NCBI GenBank assembly: GCA_022496205.1
Contig: WTXD01000042.1
Coordinates: 1-64,000, forward strand
Direction of reading: 5' to 3'
From: Gloeopeniophorella convolvens
Taxonomy: Eukaryota > Basidiomycota > Agaricomycetes > Russulales
DNA: 64,000 nt
The notes under the pieces were generated by a model. The model was not told the origin of the DNA. It ran no database searches and was given only the letters and a program-made list of their open reading frames with translations. The position numbers and the translations under genes are program-made. Below are positions 47,886-60,742 of this stretch, one piece after another. Numbering within the stretch: the first letter of the stretch is position 1; every line of letters begins with the position of its first letter.

Positions 47886-48570
47886 ACTGTTCCTCCGTGA
47901 GTCAATTGCTGCCGCTCAAGACAAATCAATGCGGCCCAGTCGGCGTGGCCCTCCAGGCGTGCCCATGAAACGCTCAGCGCAAGACAGCTCCATAAACGCC
48001 TGAGATGACCCTCGCAGTGTTTGTTTGTTCAGAGACATGATGTGATTGATGTAGCAGTCTTTTGTGTCTAACTCACAGAGCGTGTTATTCAAGTGGGAGC
48101 CTCAAGCCAGTCTCAAGTCATGCCACCATACACTTGAAGGGGTGGGCGCTCAGCGCTCACGAACGAAAGAGTTGTCGGCAGGTCCCTGGCTAGTTGGAGA
48201 ACATAGGAGATATAGCTGAGAGGTGTCCATGACAATGTTACATCAGAGGCTCCAGTTGAGGGTTGCACACAACATGTGGAAAGCGACAAGGGACATGGGA
48301 GGTATGCAAAGACCGAAATACAACTTAGCGCCCCGTCACGCGGTGCAGTGGCAGATCAACATTCAACGTCCAGCACTTCTCGGATGCTTCCACGCCATGT
48401 GCGATGCAACCCCTCTGCATTGTCCGTCCTGCGGCATGCCGTTTTCATCATTCCGGATCCCACGCCTGCACCCTGTCAGCGCTCAGTGCTCAGTGCTCAG
48501 CACTCATCCACCCGGGGCCTCTTTCCTGGTGACCCGGTGTGTTCCTCCAGCCCCAGGACACCCTGCTATA
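47886..48570. other. Gap between two minus-strand genes
   Basis: No gene recognised. It includes the repeated words TCAGCGCTCAGTGCTCAGTGC near 48476-48500, a small simple repeat also seen in variant form near 38820 and 57880. Confidence 0.35.
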
Positions 48571-50037
48571 TCACCCCAAAGTCAGTTCCACCTCGAAATG
48601 TACAGTAGTCCTCAGTGTACTCACCTTGAGACTACAGCCAGTGCTGCTCTCAGCATGAGGCTCGGCGGCTTCTTTGAGGAGCTGTACTTGCAATTTCAGG
48701 TTCTTGATCTCGTCTTGGGCGTGCTTCAGCTCGTCTTGTGTGGCACGCAGCTTATTATCTGCCTCGGTCCACTTCTGGTGGTAGAGCTGTTCCTTCATCC
48801 TAAGCATGAATCGGAACCAGCATGGCCATCACATTGTGTGCGTCTGGGTGAGCATAAAATTGCATCAGTTAATGAACGTGCCCCTCACATTGTTTCGCTC
48901 ACCGATCAGCCTAAGTTGGAGCGTCTGTTGCGGGATGTCCTCACTCATGAGCATCTCCACAAGGATCTCATCACTTTTCTTCCACTCCCTATGCAGGAAT
49001 TCTGCCACCTTGGCCTCACGCTCGGCCCCCCATTGCGCCCTTTCTAGTTCTGTCTTAAGATCTTTCACCTTGCGCTCGAGTTGAGACATGGAGAACTCCA
49101 AAATGTGCTCTTCGTTCTGCACGCATTTGCAGCATTCGTGCTCGTCAGATATGCCTGAGTTTGGTGAGTGATACCCGCGTGATTCAGGATTCAAGCGTCT
49201 GTTGAAGCGCAGCAGAAACAGGGTGCCAACTAGGCAAGCAAGAGCAAAGCTCAGTCAGTGAAGTCAACAGACTTAGTGTCATTGGCGCAATACCTAGGCA
49301 AGCAAGAGCAAAGCTAAAGTAACTAGGTAAGCGCAAGTCCGGAAGTTCCGGAAGTAAAGTACTTGCCTCAGTCAGTGAAGTCAACAGACTGAGGCTACAA
49401 GGGCGAAAACAGCGTCCTTTATATACACAAAAGGAGTGTGGTTTGCATGTGATAAACAACAGCAACATGTGATAACCAGAGACCCATGTGAAAGCGGAAC
49501 TAAAGTGGGTCGACCGGAACTGCAGGTGGGTCAACCCGGAACTGCATGTGGGTCATGGAAGGGCCTGGAAGAATCTAGAACAGGAACGAGAGTAGGTACA
49601 GCCTTAGGGGCTAGAACATAATGATGTCATATACATTGTAGATCAGATAGCTCGCAGATCACTGAGTCCCTTATCTAATCTAATCAGAGACGTCCTTCCT
49701 GTCCTGAGTCCTGTCCATCTCAACAGCGTCGGCACTCACTGTCACAGCCAGGGTCCCATGCGGGCTGAACCGCATCATCAATGCATTCAGCAGCATCTGG
49801 ATATGTTTGTGATTCTGTGGTCTGACTATCCAGAGGGCCACCGTCATCAAAGAGACTGACGTGCCACGTCAGTCTCCACATCATCCTTGATAAAATTTTA
49901 CTCACGCCTGCATGGTTGTTGTAGACACTCTCACTGCACGGCACTGGGGCCTCGCTCCTGGCCCCAACTCCACCACAAGAATGCCGGGCTTCCCTGGCTC
50001 TGGGACAATGTCGGCGGAGGAAACCATGGATGATCAA
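48571..50037 (-). pseudogene. Coiled-coil protein gene, cut by a T2 LTR
   Basis: Family not recognised. The 5' part before the LTR (ending AAECIDDAVQPAWDPGCDSE) joins in frame to NPESRGYHSPNSGISDEHEC after removal of the LTR at 49200-49725. A heptad-like, charged region follows (MSQLERKVKDLKTELERAQW, EREAKVAEFLHREWKKSDE), an intron near 48805-48893, and a second such region (WTEADNKLRATQDELKHAQD, EIKNLKLQVQLLKEAAE). It probably encodes a long parallel coiled coil. Start and end are uncertain. It lies on the same strand as its two neighbours and may belong to the same original element. Confidence 0.5.
49200..49725 (-). mobile_element. Solo LTR, family T2 (copy 2)
   Basis: 526-bp LTR in reverse orientation, exact duplication GCGTC (49195-49199, 49726-49730). 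Highly similar to the copies at 35000 and 62867. Confidence 0.95.
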
Positions 50038-50039
50038 GT

Positions 50040-50890
50040 GAGCAAGAAGTGGTCTGCGTAGGTGATCGAGCCTTCAGTGTGCTCTCGATCACGGATCGGA
50101 GACATCCACCCCACTGATTGCCTCCAGCTCAGAGTTTGTTCATGCAGCCCCGCCTTCTCGCTCAATCTCTTACAAGTACAGAAAATATTTGGGGAAGGTA
50201 TTGTATTCCTCTACCGACTCTCGAGGATGCGCAGAGGCTCGAGTGACGAATTGCAGCATTAGTGATGGGAGGACAAGAAATATTACATGCGTGCGTTATA
50301 ATTGCGTCGCGCGTGGTTCACATTGTAGATTATTGTATGCGGCTGTTAAAGTCTGCTTTATACAAATTCTTGAGGTGATTGGACAATAGGAAGGGCAGAG
50401 TGAAGCGAACGGTGCAGAGTTGGGAGGGTCAGAAGTGAGGGTGCGGGGGCCGGGCCGGTTGGGAGTCCAAGATCCATGGTTGGCAGGGTGCGCGACTTGT
50501 GCATCCTCAGGAATTCACTTGGGACACAGGCTGCATGCCATCTGCAATGGCCCTATGTTTCTGGCGGTACCCATTGGACTATCGCAAAATTATCATCCCA
50601 ATGAGTACCAGTCTCGCCCCCTCCGCGTCCGCATCCGCGGGCTCATGTACCCCGTCCCCGAACGTGGCCTCGTCCTGCCCCCTGTACGAGCGCTTGTGCA
50701 GCTGGTGTACTTGGCCTAGAGTTTGGTGCGCTGGGAACAGCGTGCCGTCGGGCATTTTTCGGCGATTCTTCTTCCTCATGGGCTTGTTTACGGCGTGGTG
50801 TGACAGTGCCAAAGTGATGGGTGGGAAAGAAGGGAAAACCAACTTGCTCATCATCTGCAGGATGTCCAACGTGCCTCGACTGAGTATTGT
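50040..50890. other. Gap with a possible exon
   Basis: A minus-strand frame at 50579-50869 (KLVFPSFPPITLALSHHAVN, then KKNRRKM) could be a 3' exon of the gene ending near 50895 or a separate small gene. The rest holds nothing recognised. Confidence 0.3.
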
Positions 50891-53800
50891 GAGTTCATGC
50901 AGACATGTTAGTTGTGGGCAATGTCAAGGGGGCCGTGTCCATGCTGGGGAAATGCATGGCAGTCGTTGCGGGAATGGTACAAGAGGGCCTTGAAGGCGTC
51001 GAAGGGACATGAGGAGGAGGCATTGCATTCAAGATTTCCGCAGCCGCCCCTGGGCTGGAAGTACCATATAGCACGTCAGAAGCAATATTGTGTAGAGTCT
51101 TATCATGAGCGAGGTCACAGGCATCTGGCATCAAGTGCTCTCTGAGCAGTTGATGTGTTGGGGTTTCGAACCACGTTGCGAAACTTCGAAAAGCATGGAG
51201 TACCTGAGTGCTGTGCATCTGGGTGAGATTGAGGATTCTGTCATCGGGGTCTGTCGTGTGTGTGACTTCGTCTTCCAGCATGCCTGTATCTTCACGCTCT
51301 TGGCGAACCCGATGTGTGCACTCCGGCTTGCAGGAGTGTTTTGAGCAGTTGTGGAAGGTGTGAGCAGTGCACAAGACATCCTGTTGGTCAAGTTAGTTCG
51401 GTGATCTGTCACAATTAGGAGGTGTTCAACACGTTACCTCTGCCTTTGCAAGATGATACGGATGGGGACTTGATGAAGGTGCCACAGCTGGCATGAGGTA
51501 TTTGGCGTCCTTGTCCAGGACATCCCACTCCTGTACAACCACAAAAAGAGGCATATCCTCTGTTCCGAGTATTTCGATCACTCGCGCAAGGCATGTCTTC
51601 AATCCTTTGAGGTGCATTACAAAAGACCCTACGCGCGCTGTGTCTTTGTTGGTAAGCTGAAAGGCATGGTACGACACCGTCGTAAGGACGAGCTGGCTGG
51701 GGCATGACAGGCACGCAGTTTTCCAGGCTAGCGTCTCAGCCCATGTGATGACTTGTGGCTCATGGGATTCTGTGAGACTGATACATAGTGAGGTTGGATG
51801 CACTGCATCGCACATGTGGTCAAATACGTACTATTGAAATGCTGGGAGGATGCGTTCGCACGTTCACAAACTTGCTGGATATCAAGGAACCGAGAAAACT
51901 CTTCATCATTGGCCAATTCAAGAACGCCAGGCCCTGCACGGCGTTGAGAAGAAGTGTCACCTTCTTTCTCAAACACGACACCGCCGCTAACCAGATGGCG
52001 CGTGGCATGCATGAAATTCATAGCACACCCGATGTCTTTGCTTGGGGCCTGGCGGTTCGAGTGGACGCTTCGCAAATGGATGACATGGTTAAAGGACTCA
52101 AAGCCTTCAGTTGCTGTGAGCAACGGAGGGCCAAATCGGGTGATATGGGTGGGAAGGTGCAGGAGGATGTGGAACTTTGGTTTATTAAACCACCTCGTGG
52201 ACCACAGAGCTGTCGCCATGAGGAAATCATCGATACAAGCTTGGAGGTTGGTCTATAGGATTTACAATGGAAGATTGAGTGAGAACGAATCGCAAATGGG
52301 GACCATACACGCACAATGTACTTGTCGATAGATTCAATCCTGGGCTGGAAGATCAAAGGTGCTACATGACATAGCGCCATCCATGCTTTCCATGCAGGTG
52401 CGGGTAATAGTCCATAGAGTACTGCGGGCGCTACCTGCAGTATGATGCGGAAATCTCTGCCAGTAAGAGATCTGGCATATTGCACCAGAGTATGCCCACG
52501 GACCGGGCTGATTCCTAAGTCGAGCACCTCTAGGCTGGTTAACCTAGTCTTGAGAAGAGACTTTCCTGCAGAGTCTAGGCGGGACACAGCATCCCGCCAA
52601 AAGTACTTTGCCACCCCGAGTAATACCACGTGTAGGATTTCGACTGGCATGTCTCTAGCGAGATCCAGACCTTGAGAAGCTGTCAGATACACATTGATAT
52701 CTGGAAAAGGGTTTATTACTCACTCTCCAAACTAAGCAAAGGGTTGATCATGGTTTCAAAGGACAGGCCTTCCAGGCTACGCGCAATGTCCTCACGGACC
52801 CCATCCATCATCGGTTTTTCAATAGATTTGTTGAGCTCCTTGCAGGAAGCGATAGACTGTTTCAGTTTCACATGGAAGAACGATAGATGCTTATCCTTGA
52901 CGCCTGAAGCAGTCGCGAGCGGTTCTGCGCGTGAGGGAACCCCATCGAGGAAACATTAATGCTGAGATCGTACCGCGTCCAAGGTGTCCTTACGACTTCG
53001 TAGCTCAGAGACCTGAGGGGAGCGATGTTAGACCACAGACAAGTAAGCAACAGATTGATGTACTGACCTGCATGAATTGCAGCACGTGGGCCAATTCTGC
53101 CTCCAAACCCATCTCCTTATCGATTTTGTGCGCCTTGCACATGCGACAGAAACACTTGCCATTCAAACCAATGTGCGAGGACAGCTCGCTTTGCATTAGG
53201 TTGTCTCCGAGAACGCCGAGGACCCAGGGGATCGACAACACCTCCTCGGCCAACTCACAATCCCATGCCACTATGCCGTCCACTTCCGCTTCGCTTTGGA
53301 AAGAATGAGCTTAGAGTAATTTTCTATAAAAGCCTGAAAAGGACGCACCGCAGTTCTTGACACACGCGCTCACACATTTCGAGTGGCGATGCCAAGTTAG
53401 ATGTACAGAGGAAATGAATGTTGTAAGGCAGAAGCATCTGCTCTTGAGGAAGACCTGCAAGCACGAACAAGAGCGAGTCGTGCTTGTTCCACCTTTTGGA
53501 CATGTTGCCTGAGGTGTCATCGCAGTACAGGAAGATGGGAAGGGCAACCACGCGTCGACCATTTGCCTTGACACGCCAGGGATTCAGGAGGGACACAGGA
53601 TACGACTCAGGAGGAGTAGAACCTCCATCCTTTTGGCTGCGAATAATACCTTTTTATTGAAGACGTACGTGAGATCCCGAATCAGCTTCACAGCATGAAA
53701 GCGCACATGCCTTGGATTGAAGTGGGGCTGGGCAAACCATACTCCCTGTGCACGCTCTGGAGGGTAGGTAAACTCACAAAAAAACCCAACAATGGTATTT

Positions 53801-54189
53801 CCATGGTGGTAGTACCATCTATAATAAATGATCCGCTAGTAGAATCCACTTTAAGTGGATGCACACGAGCGTGCAATGCTCCTCCTCGCTAAAACCATCG
53901 AGTGATCCAAACCAGGCTGACCGTGCCGAGCGAGTCGAGGTTGGCAATTGCAGGCTCCTCCACAAAATAGTTCTGTCCATCGGTCCCTCGCGCCATAGGG
54001 CACCCAAGATGCCTATCGATTTCGGAACGCCAACGAGACCCATGCCAAGCGTCGGAGCACACACGCGGGGCGTCTTCAGGATAGAATTGAATATAGGGCC
54101 GCACCAGAGGATTACTGAGCTCCTGTAATTGAATTGTGGATGCTGAGCCAGATTACCAACAGGATAGAATTACTCTCACGTGCGATATG

Positions 54190-54645
54190 TGTTGAACAGG
54201 CATAGCGCAGCTACTGTATTGCTCTATACTACAGTATTAACTACTGATTCTCACCAGCTAGAGGCTTGAGAGCGATAGAGCTGTAATGGCAGGAGACACT
54301 GGTATTTGCAGTTCCTACAGGTGGCTTTTATATACAGGAGGACCCCTGGGGTCCATAAATGGCAGAGGCGTGACTAATGGTGTCCACAATATCGCGCATT
54401 TGGCCCTATACAGGCCTGCCTCAATGGATTTCGGCCTCATGACTTGTCATGCGTTTGAGAAACGGCCCGGTGAGTAAGGAATGTGATAACTACGGAAGTA
54501 TTGTACGTAACACTACGGAAATCAGATATGATGGAGCCTAGTATCCGGACTATCTACCATCAAAGTTCCAGCTCGCTGGCGCAAGCTATGTTGCACGCGC
54601 GGCCATCCGAATGTCGGAGAACATCGGACTCGCCTTCGCTCAACA
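54190..54645 (-). mobile_element. Solo LTR, family V (copy 2)
   Basis: 456-bp LTR in reverse orientation, exact duplication ATATG (54185-54189, 54646-54650). Inserted a few bases upstream of a splice donor of the host gene. Same length as copy 1 at 21106. Confidence 0.95.
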
Positions 54646-55133
54646 ATATGAGGCGACTGAGACTCGCACTTGAGAATACATTGCTGTGAGTGCCCTTCAC
54701 AAGGACGGGAGATGTCCCTGCTATGGACAGGATGGCCTCATGCTGTTGCTTTACTGTGTGGGGGGTTGGGAGCTGTCGCACCCCAAGTTTGATCACGAAC
54801 CAGCGGACAACGTCGAGCTCAGCTTCCGAGAAAACTGAGCGCAGGAATGCGCCGAGAACATCGATGAGGCAATGCTATAGAGATGATGTCAGGTGCGAGA
54901 ACCCAATGCCACAGAAAGGCGGCGGCGCACTCACCTCACGACTCTGCCAAGGCCACCAGTCCTCAGGATCTATAAATTCAACACCATCGACTATGAAGTG
55001 AGAGAGGCCGCAATGTAATGTGAGATAATGAAATGTGGCAGCACAAAGAGACTTACAAAAGCAGTCTGCCACGGAAGCCACACGATTATCAAAGGGTGGT
55101 TCGAAAGGATTGGCCTCACACAGGTCTTCACTG

Positions 55134-55502
55134 TGTTGAAGCGCAGCAAAGGGTGGAGTGACAACTGAAGGCACGCAAAGTGACACTCAGTCAGAGAAGG
55201 TCAAAAGACTGAGGCTACAAAGGCGAAAGAGGAGGTCCTTTTATACAAGTAAAGAGTGACAATAGCATGTGATAAACAATGCTTAGAAAGCCTAGGAGAC
55301 CCACATGAAATGGAGAATAGGTGGGTACCGGAGTACAGAGTGGGTCATGGAATGCCCTAGAAGAGTCCAGAACGTGGAAACGAATGTGGGGCTGAGCACA
55401 GCCTTAAGTCTAGAACATTATGTACACAAGATAAGATAGTCCTTAATCATTAGGTCCATATCTAATCTAATTAGAGCCGACAGAACACTGTCCGTCTCAA
55501 CA
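55134..55502 (-). mobile_element. Solo LTR, family T1 (copy E, short form)
   Basis: 369-bp LTR in reverse orientation, exact duplication CACTG (55129-55133, 55503-55507). Single internal unit, as in copy D. Confidence 0.95.
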
Positions 55503-56110
55503 CACTGGTCATCAATGCGCGTGGCGAAGACTCCTGCTCTACAGCAGGAGGATCTGGCTCGCTGTTGTCGTCCAGCTCATCCCAGACTAAAGACTGAGGC
55601 ACATGCGATGGCAGCCCTGGCGATGCGGGACGAGACTCCTCGTCAAAGGGCATGTCTGGCTTGTCCAGCACAAGATCACCACCAAAGTCGTCATAGAGCT
55701 GATCAGGTGGGTCGCTGGGCAGAGCAGGGCCATGTACAAAAGATGCACGGTCGTCGTGATCAACATCATCCGCCCCAGACACGTGAGAGAAGCTATTGAA
55801 GATCCTTCCAAGGACCTCGTCCATGACATTGCCGTCGTCACCCAAGTCATTGCCACGATTCCAATCAGGTAGGACATCAGACGGCAGGCGAGCAGGAGAC
55901 GACACAGTGGGAACAGGTTCAAGAGGGCGCGCGAAAATGTCGCTCGCAAGTCCTTGGGACGCATCTAAGGCAGGAAGCCTTCCGTCCAATCTGTGTGCAC
56001 GATCGACATGACGCTGGGTGTCTTCATGCCTCATGGCCTTAGATGTTGTGAGCCATGTACAGTTGTCGCAGATTTTGCACTTATATCTGCACTTCCTCTC
56101 ATCATAGAGG

Positions 56111-56554
56111 AAAACTATCCAACGGGCCAGTGTCAGAAGAGTATTATTGCATATCCGAACTCAAACTCACGGTGAGGATTAGACAGTTGCATCGCCTCTA
56201 GACCTGAAGTCGGAATGGCGAGGTCAGGCATTATGGCAAAGCTGGGGCATGGGCAGGAGGGGCATAGGCAAGAGGAGGGGCACTATCAAGACAGCGACGA
56301 GTCGTATGCCTGAGCACAAGTGACGTCATCTGACTCTACACAAATTTCACCCTAAGTGCCAACCATCGTTGTGAAAATGAGATTCTACAATGCATGAGAT
56401 CTACGATAACGGGGAAATCTATGAAAAAAAGCGCTATGTTGATTTGATGTTGATGGTAGCATAATAAAATCATGCTTGGGCCGCTAACGCATGACCCTCG
56501 AGATTGAAATCGTCGAAACCCAACGATTTGTCCGGCTACTATCGAAGACACCAG
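56111..56554. other. Upstream flank of the 50.9-56.1 kb gene
   Basis: Probably holds 5' exon or promoter sequence of the minus-strand gene. A small GAGGGGCA/GGGGCATG repetition lies near 56245-56282. No separate gene recognised. Confidence 0.35.
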
Positions 56555-57110
56555 TGTTAGGGTCCAGTGGTCTCTACGCTCGGAAACCTCGGATCTGGGT
56601 ATTTTGCCCTGCGAAGCCATCGGGTTGAGCTGGGTAGCAAAGGATGTGACCCCAGACTGCCCTTGAGCACAGATGCGAGCCTGTACGTTTGTATATTGCA
56701 GTTCCCTTTACTTCCTTTTCTTTCCTGGTTCCTTTACACTTTCGGGTCACAGGAAACCCTTGTACCTACCGGATTTGGCTTCGGGTTCCCACGTAGTCAG
56801 TAGTACTGCATCCTGTAGTGTTTTGGATCAAAAAGCTTCCTTTCCCTGGTGCTCCCATCTCATTTCGGGTCTGTGTCACGTTCAGAGACTCTCCCTCACT
56901 CACTGGAGGGCCCGAGGCCTTCCAGGACCTTCGGGTCAGCTTCAGGTTGTGTTCCTGCGGGTTCGGGTCCTTTCCTTGCGTTTCCAAGCGGATCCTTGCA
57001 GTCACTAGCTCATCCTATTGCTCATCCGACCACCCAATCCTCATCCCATCACCCCTGGCGACTATAGCAACTCCCCTCAGTCCACATCTCTAGCTGGACT
57101 CAGGATATCA
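56555..57110 (+). mobile_element. Solo LTR, family W (copy 1)
   Basis: 556-bp repeat TGTTAGGG...GATATCA, nearly identical to the reverse complement of 60743-61298. Flanks CCAG/CCGG would be a 4-bp duplication with one mismatch. TG...CA ends and TSD-sized flanks suggest an LTR. No internal coding region. Confidence 0.78.
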
Positions 57111-60100
57111 CCGGAAAACTATAAGAAATCGTGTTTTGCCCGCTGGCAGTGTACTGTGGCCAATGTAGCTGAGACCGAGAGAGGGCAGGGGGCGCCATAG
57201 CAGGAAGTAGTGGTGGGAGGGGCGGTGGAAGCGGAAGACGGGCATGGTGCGGAAAACTGAGAGCAAGAGCACGGGACAGCGCGTGGCAGGGGCTGCGGCC
57301 TAGAACAGAGAAGTAAGTTAATAGAGACAAGAGAAAGAGACTTACCTAGCACTGACCAACAATGGTGACGATGGGCAACGGTGAACTCGCCGCAGCTCGC
57401 TGGGCATTCACAGTAGAGCGCCGACCGCAGCGAGTGGAGCGCCGCGCGTGCAGATTAGCGCAGCGCCGTTTGAGGGCAATGCGGAAGGCGATGGCGGTGA
57501 GCCGGGTGAGGGTGCGCTGGGCGAGCCTATGGGCAGCAAGCTGGAAAGCGAGCTGGGCGAGGGAGGTGGCGATGCGGGCGCAGGGGACAAAGCTGGGTGC
57601 ATGCTGTCAGGTGCAATTGCTAACATCACCCAGGGGAGCCTAGTAGGGGGCGAGAGGCGAGGGTTGCATCATGGCGCGATTCTTCATTACCGAGAGGAGC
57701 GAGATGGTGTTGCCGACGAAGGCATTTGCAGCAGGAGGGGTGAGCGCGGGACCACCCTTGGCGTATTATCGAGCTTGACAACAGGCGCACGGGGATAATG
57801 GGGAGTGCGGGTGAGGGACGGTTAGTACGTGTGAGCAGACAGTGCATATAGCAGGCGCACCTTAGCACGACAACTCAGCGCTCAGCGCTCAGCCGCTGCT
57901 TTCGAGAAATGACAAGTCAAGCCATTTGACTCGCGTGGTAAGAACATGTGACATGCGTGTGAACTAACCGGCTGGACCCGGTGTCGTACAAAACTTTGCG
58001 ACGCGCGTTGTCACATCGTTTCACTCTCTTCTCCTCCCTCCATCTTTCCCCATTTTCCCTCTCCCTTTCCTCTTCCCTTCCCTCCCGCTGTACCTGCAAG
58101 CCCACTACCTGCAAGTTAGGGTCAGTATAGGATGGAACTGGGCATAGGGTGAGTGTTTAGCACGTCCTACATGGGTTTTCTGACTTTATGACTAGTGCAA
58201 GATCTTGCTGGCTTGTTGCTGCCTTGTCGGAAAAACAGGAACGGCATTGTCAATGCATTTTAATCGAATTAATGTAACTAATGTCAAATTCAGAGGGATG
58301 GGCTATTGTAATAGATCTAATTGACCCGGATTGCATAACAATGCGCATTAGAATGAGCATTCTAATTCACTCGGCAAAATAATCAATGTCATTGATATGT
58401 CCCTTAATGTAGGGGCCGCAATTGTAATGCAAAGGGGTAGATAATAATGAGGTGGCCAGGAATATAATGTCAAGCGATGGTTTACAATGACAATGAGGAG
58501 ATTGCAATCAGCCCGGAACATAATCAACCACCATCTAATCTTATAATCTGATTCGGATTCTTAGATGGACATTTTTTATCAGCGCACTGTCTATCCATAT
58601 GACAATAATGATGTATCTAGTTTCTGCTTTAAACTAGCTAACTACAGCTTTAGGTAGAGGCTTCCGTGTGCAAGGGAGGTGGCGAGGCAGCAACTATGCA
58701 GCACACACACATGACGAAGCTCAAGCAACGTCATGCACAGTGCCAGACACACAATAGAGAGGGCACCATGTGAGTGCATGCATCCTGCTGACAAATTCAA
58801 GCATGACCAGGTGGAGCTCAACTGTAGAAGTTGCGAAGCATCGTAGCAATGGAGTCGGCGGCAGTAAACCTCCCCCCAATTGGGAATATACAGGATGGAG
58901 AAGGGGGGGCAAAGTGAGATGGTGCGGGATGGTGCGATGGACCAGAGTTGGTAGGTGGAGGAGATGGCTAGATGTGGTTGAGACCAGCCCTTGTAGGAGA
59001 AAAATCAGTCGGAATCGAGGTGCGGGTGTGGGAAAGATGAAACATAGCAGTGATATTGGTGGCACGCAGGAGAAGGAGCCCGGAGATACTCCGCTATTCC
59101 ACAGAATGTACTTGTGGTACCGGCATGACGTGGCAGCCATTGCCACCCACAATGTCCTTGCCATGCTTCATCCAGTGCGGCAAGGTGCCCACAGACGACA
59201 GTGTCAATGAGTGCGCGCGTGCGGCGGCGTGCAGTGGGCACAGGTCTGGGCAGTCGATCGGTGCGCCCGGGAGTGCGAACGGTGGCAGCCTGGCAAAGTC
59301 CTGCATGCGCCGCCGCACGAGTAAGGTAGCGGATGCCAGGAACTGGCATGGTTTATATAAGCACAATCTCCCCTCGACTCTGCTCTCAAAATCTCTCCCC
59401 ACATTCCACCTTAGTTCAAATATAACAGCAGTAGGTTATAAGGGGATTCATTCCCTACAACTTTCAGCAATCGCTTCCCCAAAATCATCGAAATTGAGCT
59501 GGGAATTTCCACTCAAAGGTTTTCATTGGAATATGTATTTTCTGCCATGTACAAGTGAAATAAAATGCTTTTGGTGAAATTAATTGGAACACATTGTCGG
59601 ATTTGGCTGTCAGTGGTGGGCACTTATAGGGCGCTTATTAAGCGCTTAAGCTAGCGAATCTTGTGGCAAGCAAGTGGCAAGTGCTCATGGGCTTTGGGTC
59701 TCTGTCCCTGCATGACAATTTAACACTTGGTGGAGTCAGCAGAGGTGGAGGTGGGGCCTATTGAGCTCAGAAGAAGCAATATAGTCAACTTCCTGTCACA
59801 CTCACACTGCTCACTTGATGCCCATGCCCTGCATGGGTACTTGTCGACACATATTTTGGTCAGATTTCCGGGATTTGGCACTTTACGTACATAGGCGCCC
59901 GCTTACGTACCCCGTGCCAGTTCCTGGTGTCCGCTACCTTAGCAACACGCTCAGAGAGGCCTGCAGCGCGATGCAAAGCCCGTGGACCCCCCAGATGAGG
60001 ATAGCAATGACACCGCGCCCTCGCCGAAGAGGTACAGTGCGAGCGTGCAGGGAAACTGCAGGTACTGGATTGTGCCCGCGCCGTTCAGTAGCGTGCGCGG

Positions 60101-60742
60101 GATCGTGGGGGAGGGCACCTGTGTGGTTCATGGCAGGCATTAGTGGTGCACAGAGAGACAGAGGGAGGACACATACTCCCTCGGACGCTGCATGGGAATG
60201 TGGTCAGCAATGATATGGACGGTGGGCGCATCATCATTGGCTTGTGTTGCAGGCAGCGCATGGGCGCTGGGTCCTGAGGTGGGGCCTAGTGGCTCTGACG
60301 ACCTACCCGCTCTGTGTCAGCAGATGCGCAGAAGTGGCTGCATGGGGAGGCCTACCTTGATTGGGGAGTGCCCTAGTCAATGGAATGGTGTAGGCGGTCA
60401 TCAGGCACGAGTAACAGCAGCGGATGTGGTGCGGTGATCTCAGTGCCCGAGCACGGATGTGTTGATGTCAGAGGAAGGGGGCTTCGGGGTAGCAATGGCA
60501 GCGCAGGTACAGCAGTAGGCAGGGGCGGAAGCGCACATACGTTTTCTTATGGGGGTTGGCGTTAACAACTTGGTGGAGATGAGCTCATCCTCCCCGAGCT
60601 CCATACACCATGCCTCGAGCCCGCCAATGAGCAACACCAGTACATGCTTGAGAATCTTGTAGGACTCGGTCTCGTAGGTCGCATGCAGGGGGGCCACCCG
60701 GCACGACCATAGAGACGGCATTGAAATAGCCCATCTATGCGC
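57111..60742. other. 3.6-kb stretch between the two W repeats, no recognised gene
   Basis: Contains protein-like but unassigned frames on both strands: minus 60510-60710 (ETESYKILKHVLVLLIGGLE, AWCMELGEDELISTKLL), plus 59990-60140 (NCRYWIVPAPFSSVRGIVGE) and a Gly/Glu-rich plus frame at 57448-57640. Between 58180 and 58660 lies an AT-rich island with many ACAATG/CATTGT/ATAATG words, possibly a small decayed mobile element. A strong palindromic core GCGCTTATTAAGCGCTTAAG occurs near 59631. No family or splice model can be supported. Confidence 0.35.

Larger units (their letters stand above)
50895..56110 (-). pseudogene. Large agaricomycete transposon-type protein gene with N-terminal zinc finger, cut by two solo LTRs
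   Basis: Belongs to a repetitive agaricomycete family that I recall from transposon-rich loci but cannot name; it may be a CACTA/Plavaka-like transposase. A Cys/His motif (CKICDNC...MRHEDTQRH) lies near 56020-56090, then an acidic region. The frame crosses T1 copy E (RALMTS + EDLCEANPFEPPFDNRVASV). After the V copy come LVRPYIQFYPEDAP, HGSRWRSEIDRHLGCPMARG and GLPSPTSIQGM. Then follow RRVVALPIFLYCDDTSGNMS, KRWNKHDSLLFVLAGLPQEQ, NIHFLCTSNLASPLEM, AWDCELAEEVLSIPWVLGVL, SSHIGLNGKCFCRMC and PVEILHVVLLGVAKYFWRDA. The remaining blocks are LGISPVRGHTLVQYARSLTG, RWFNKPKFHILLHLPTHITR, TEGFESFNHVIHLRSVHSNR and, near 51290-51370, a Cys-rich C-terminal block (VRQEREDTGM). Introns are short. DDE residues were not assigned. 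Confidence 0.75.
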
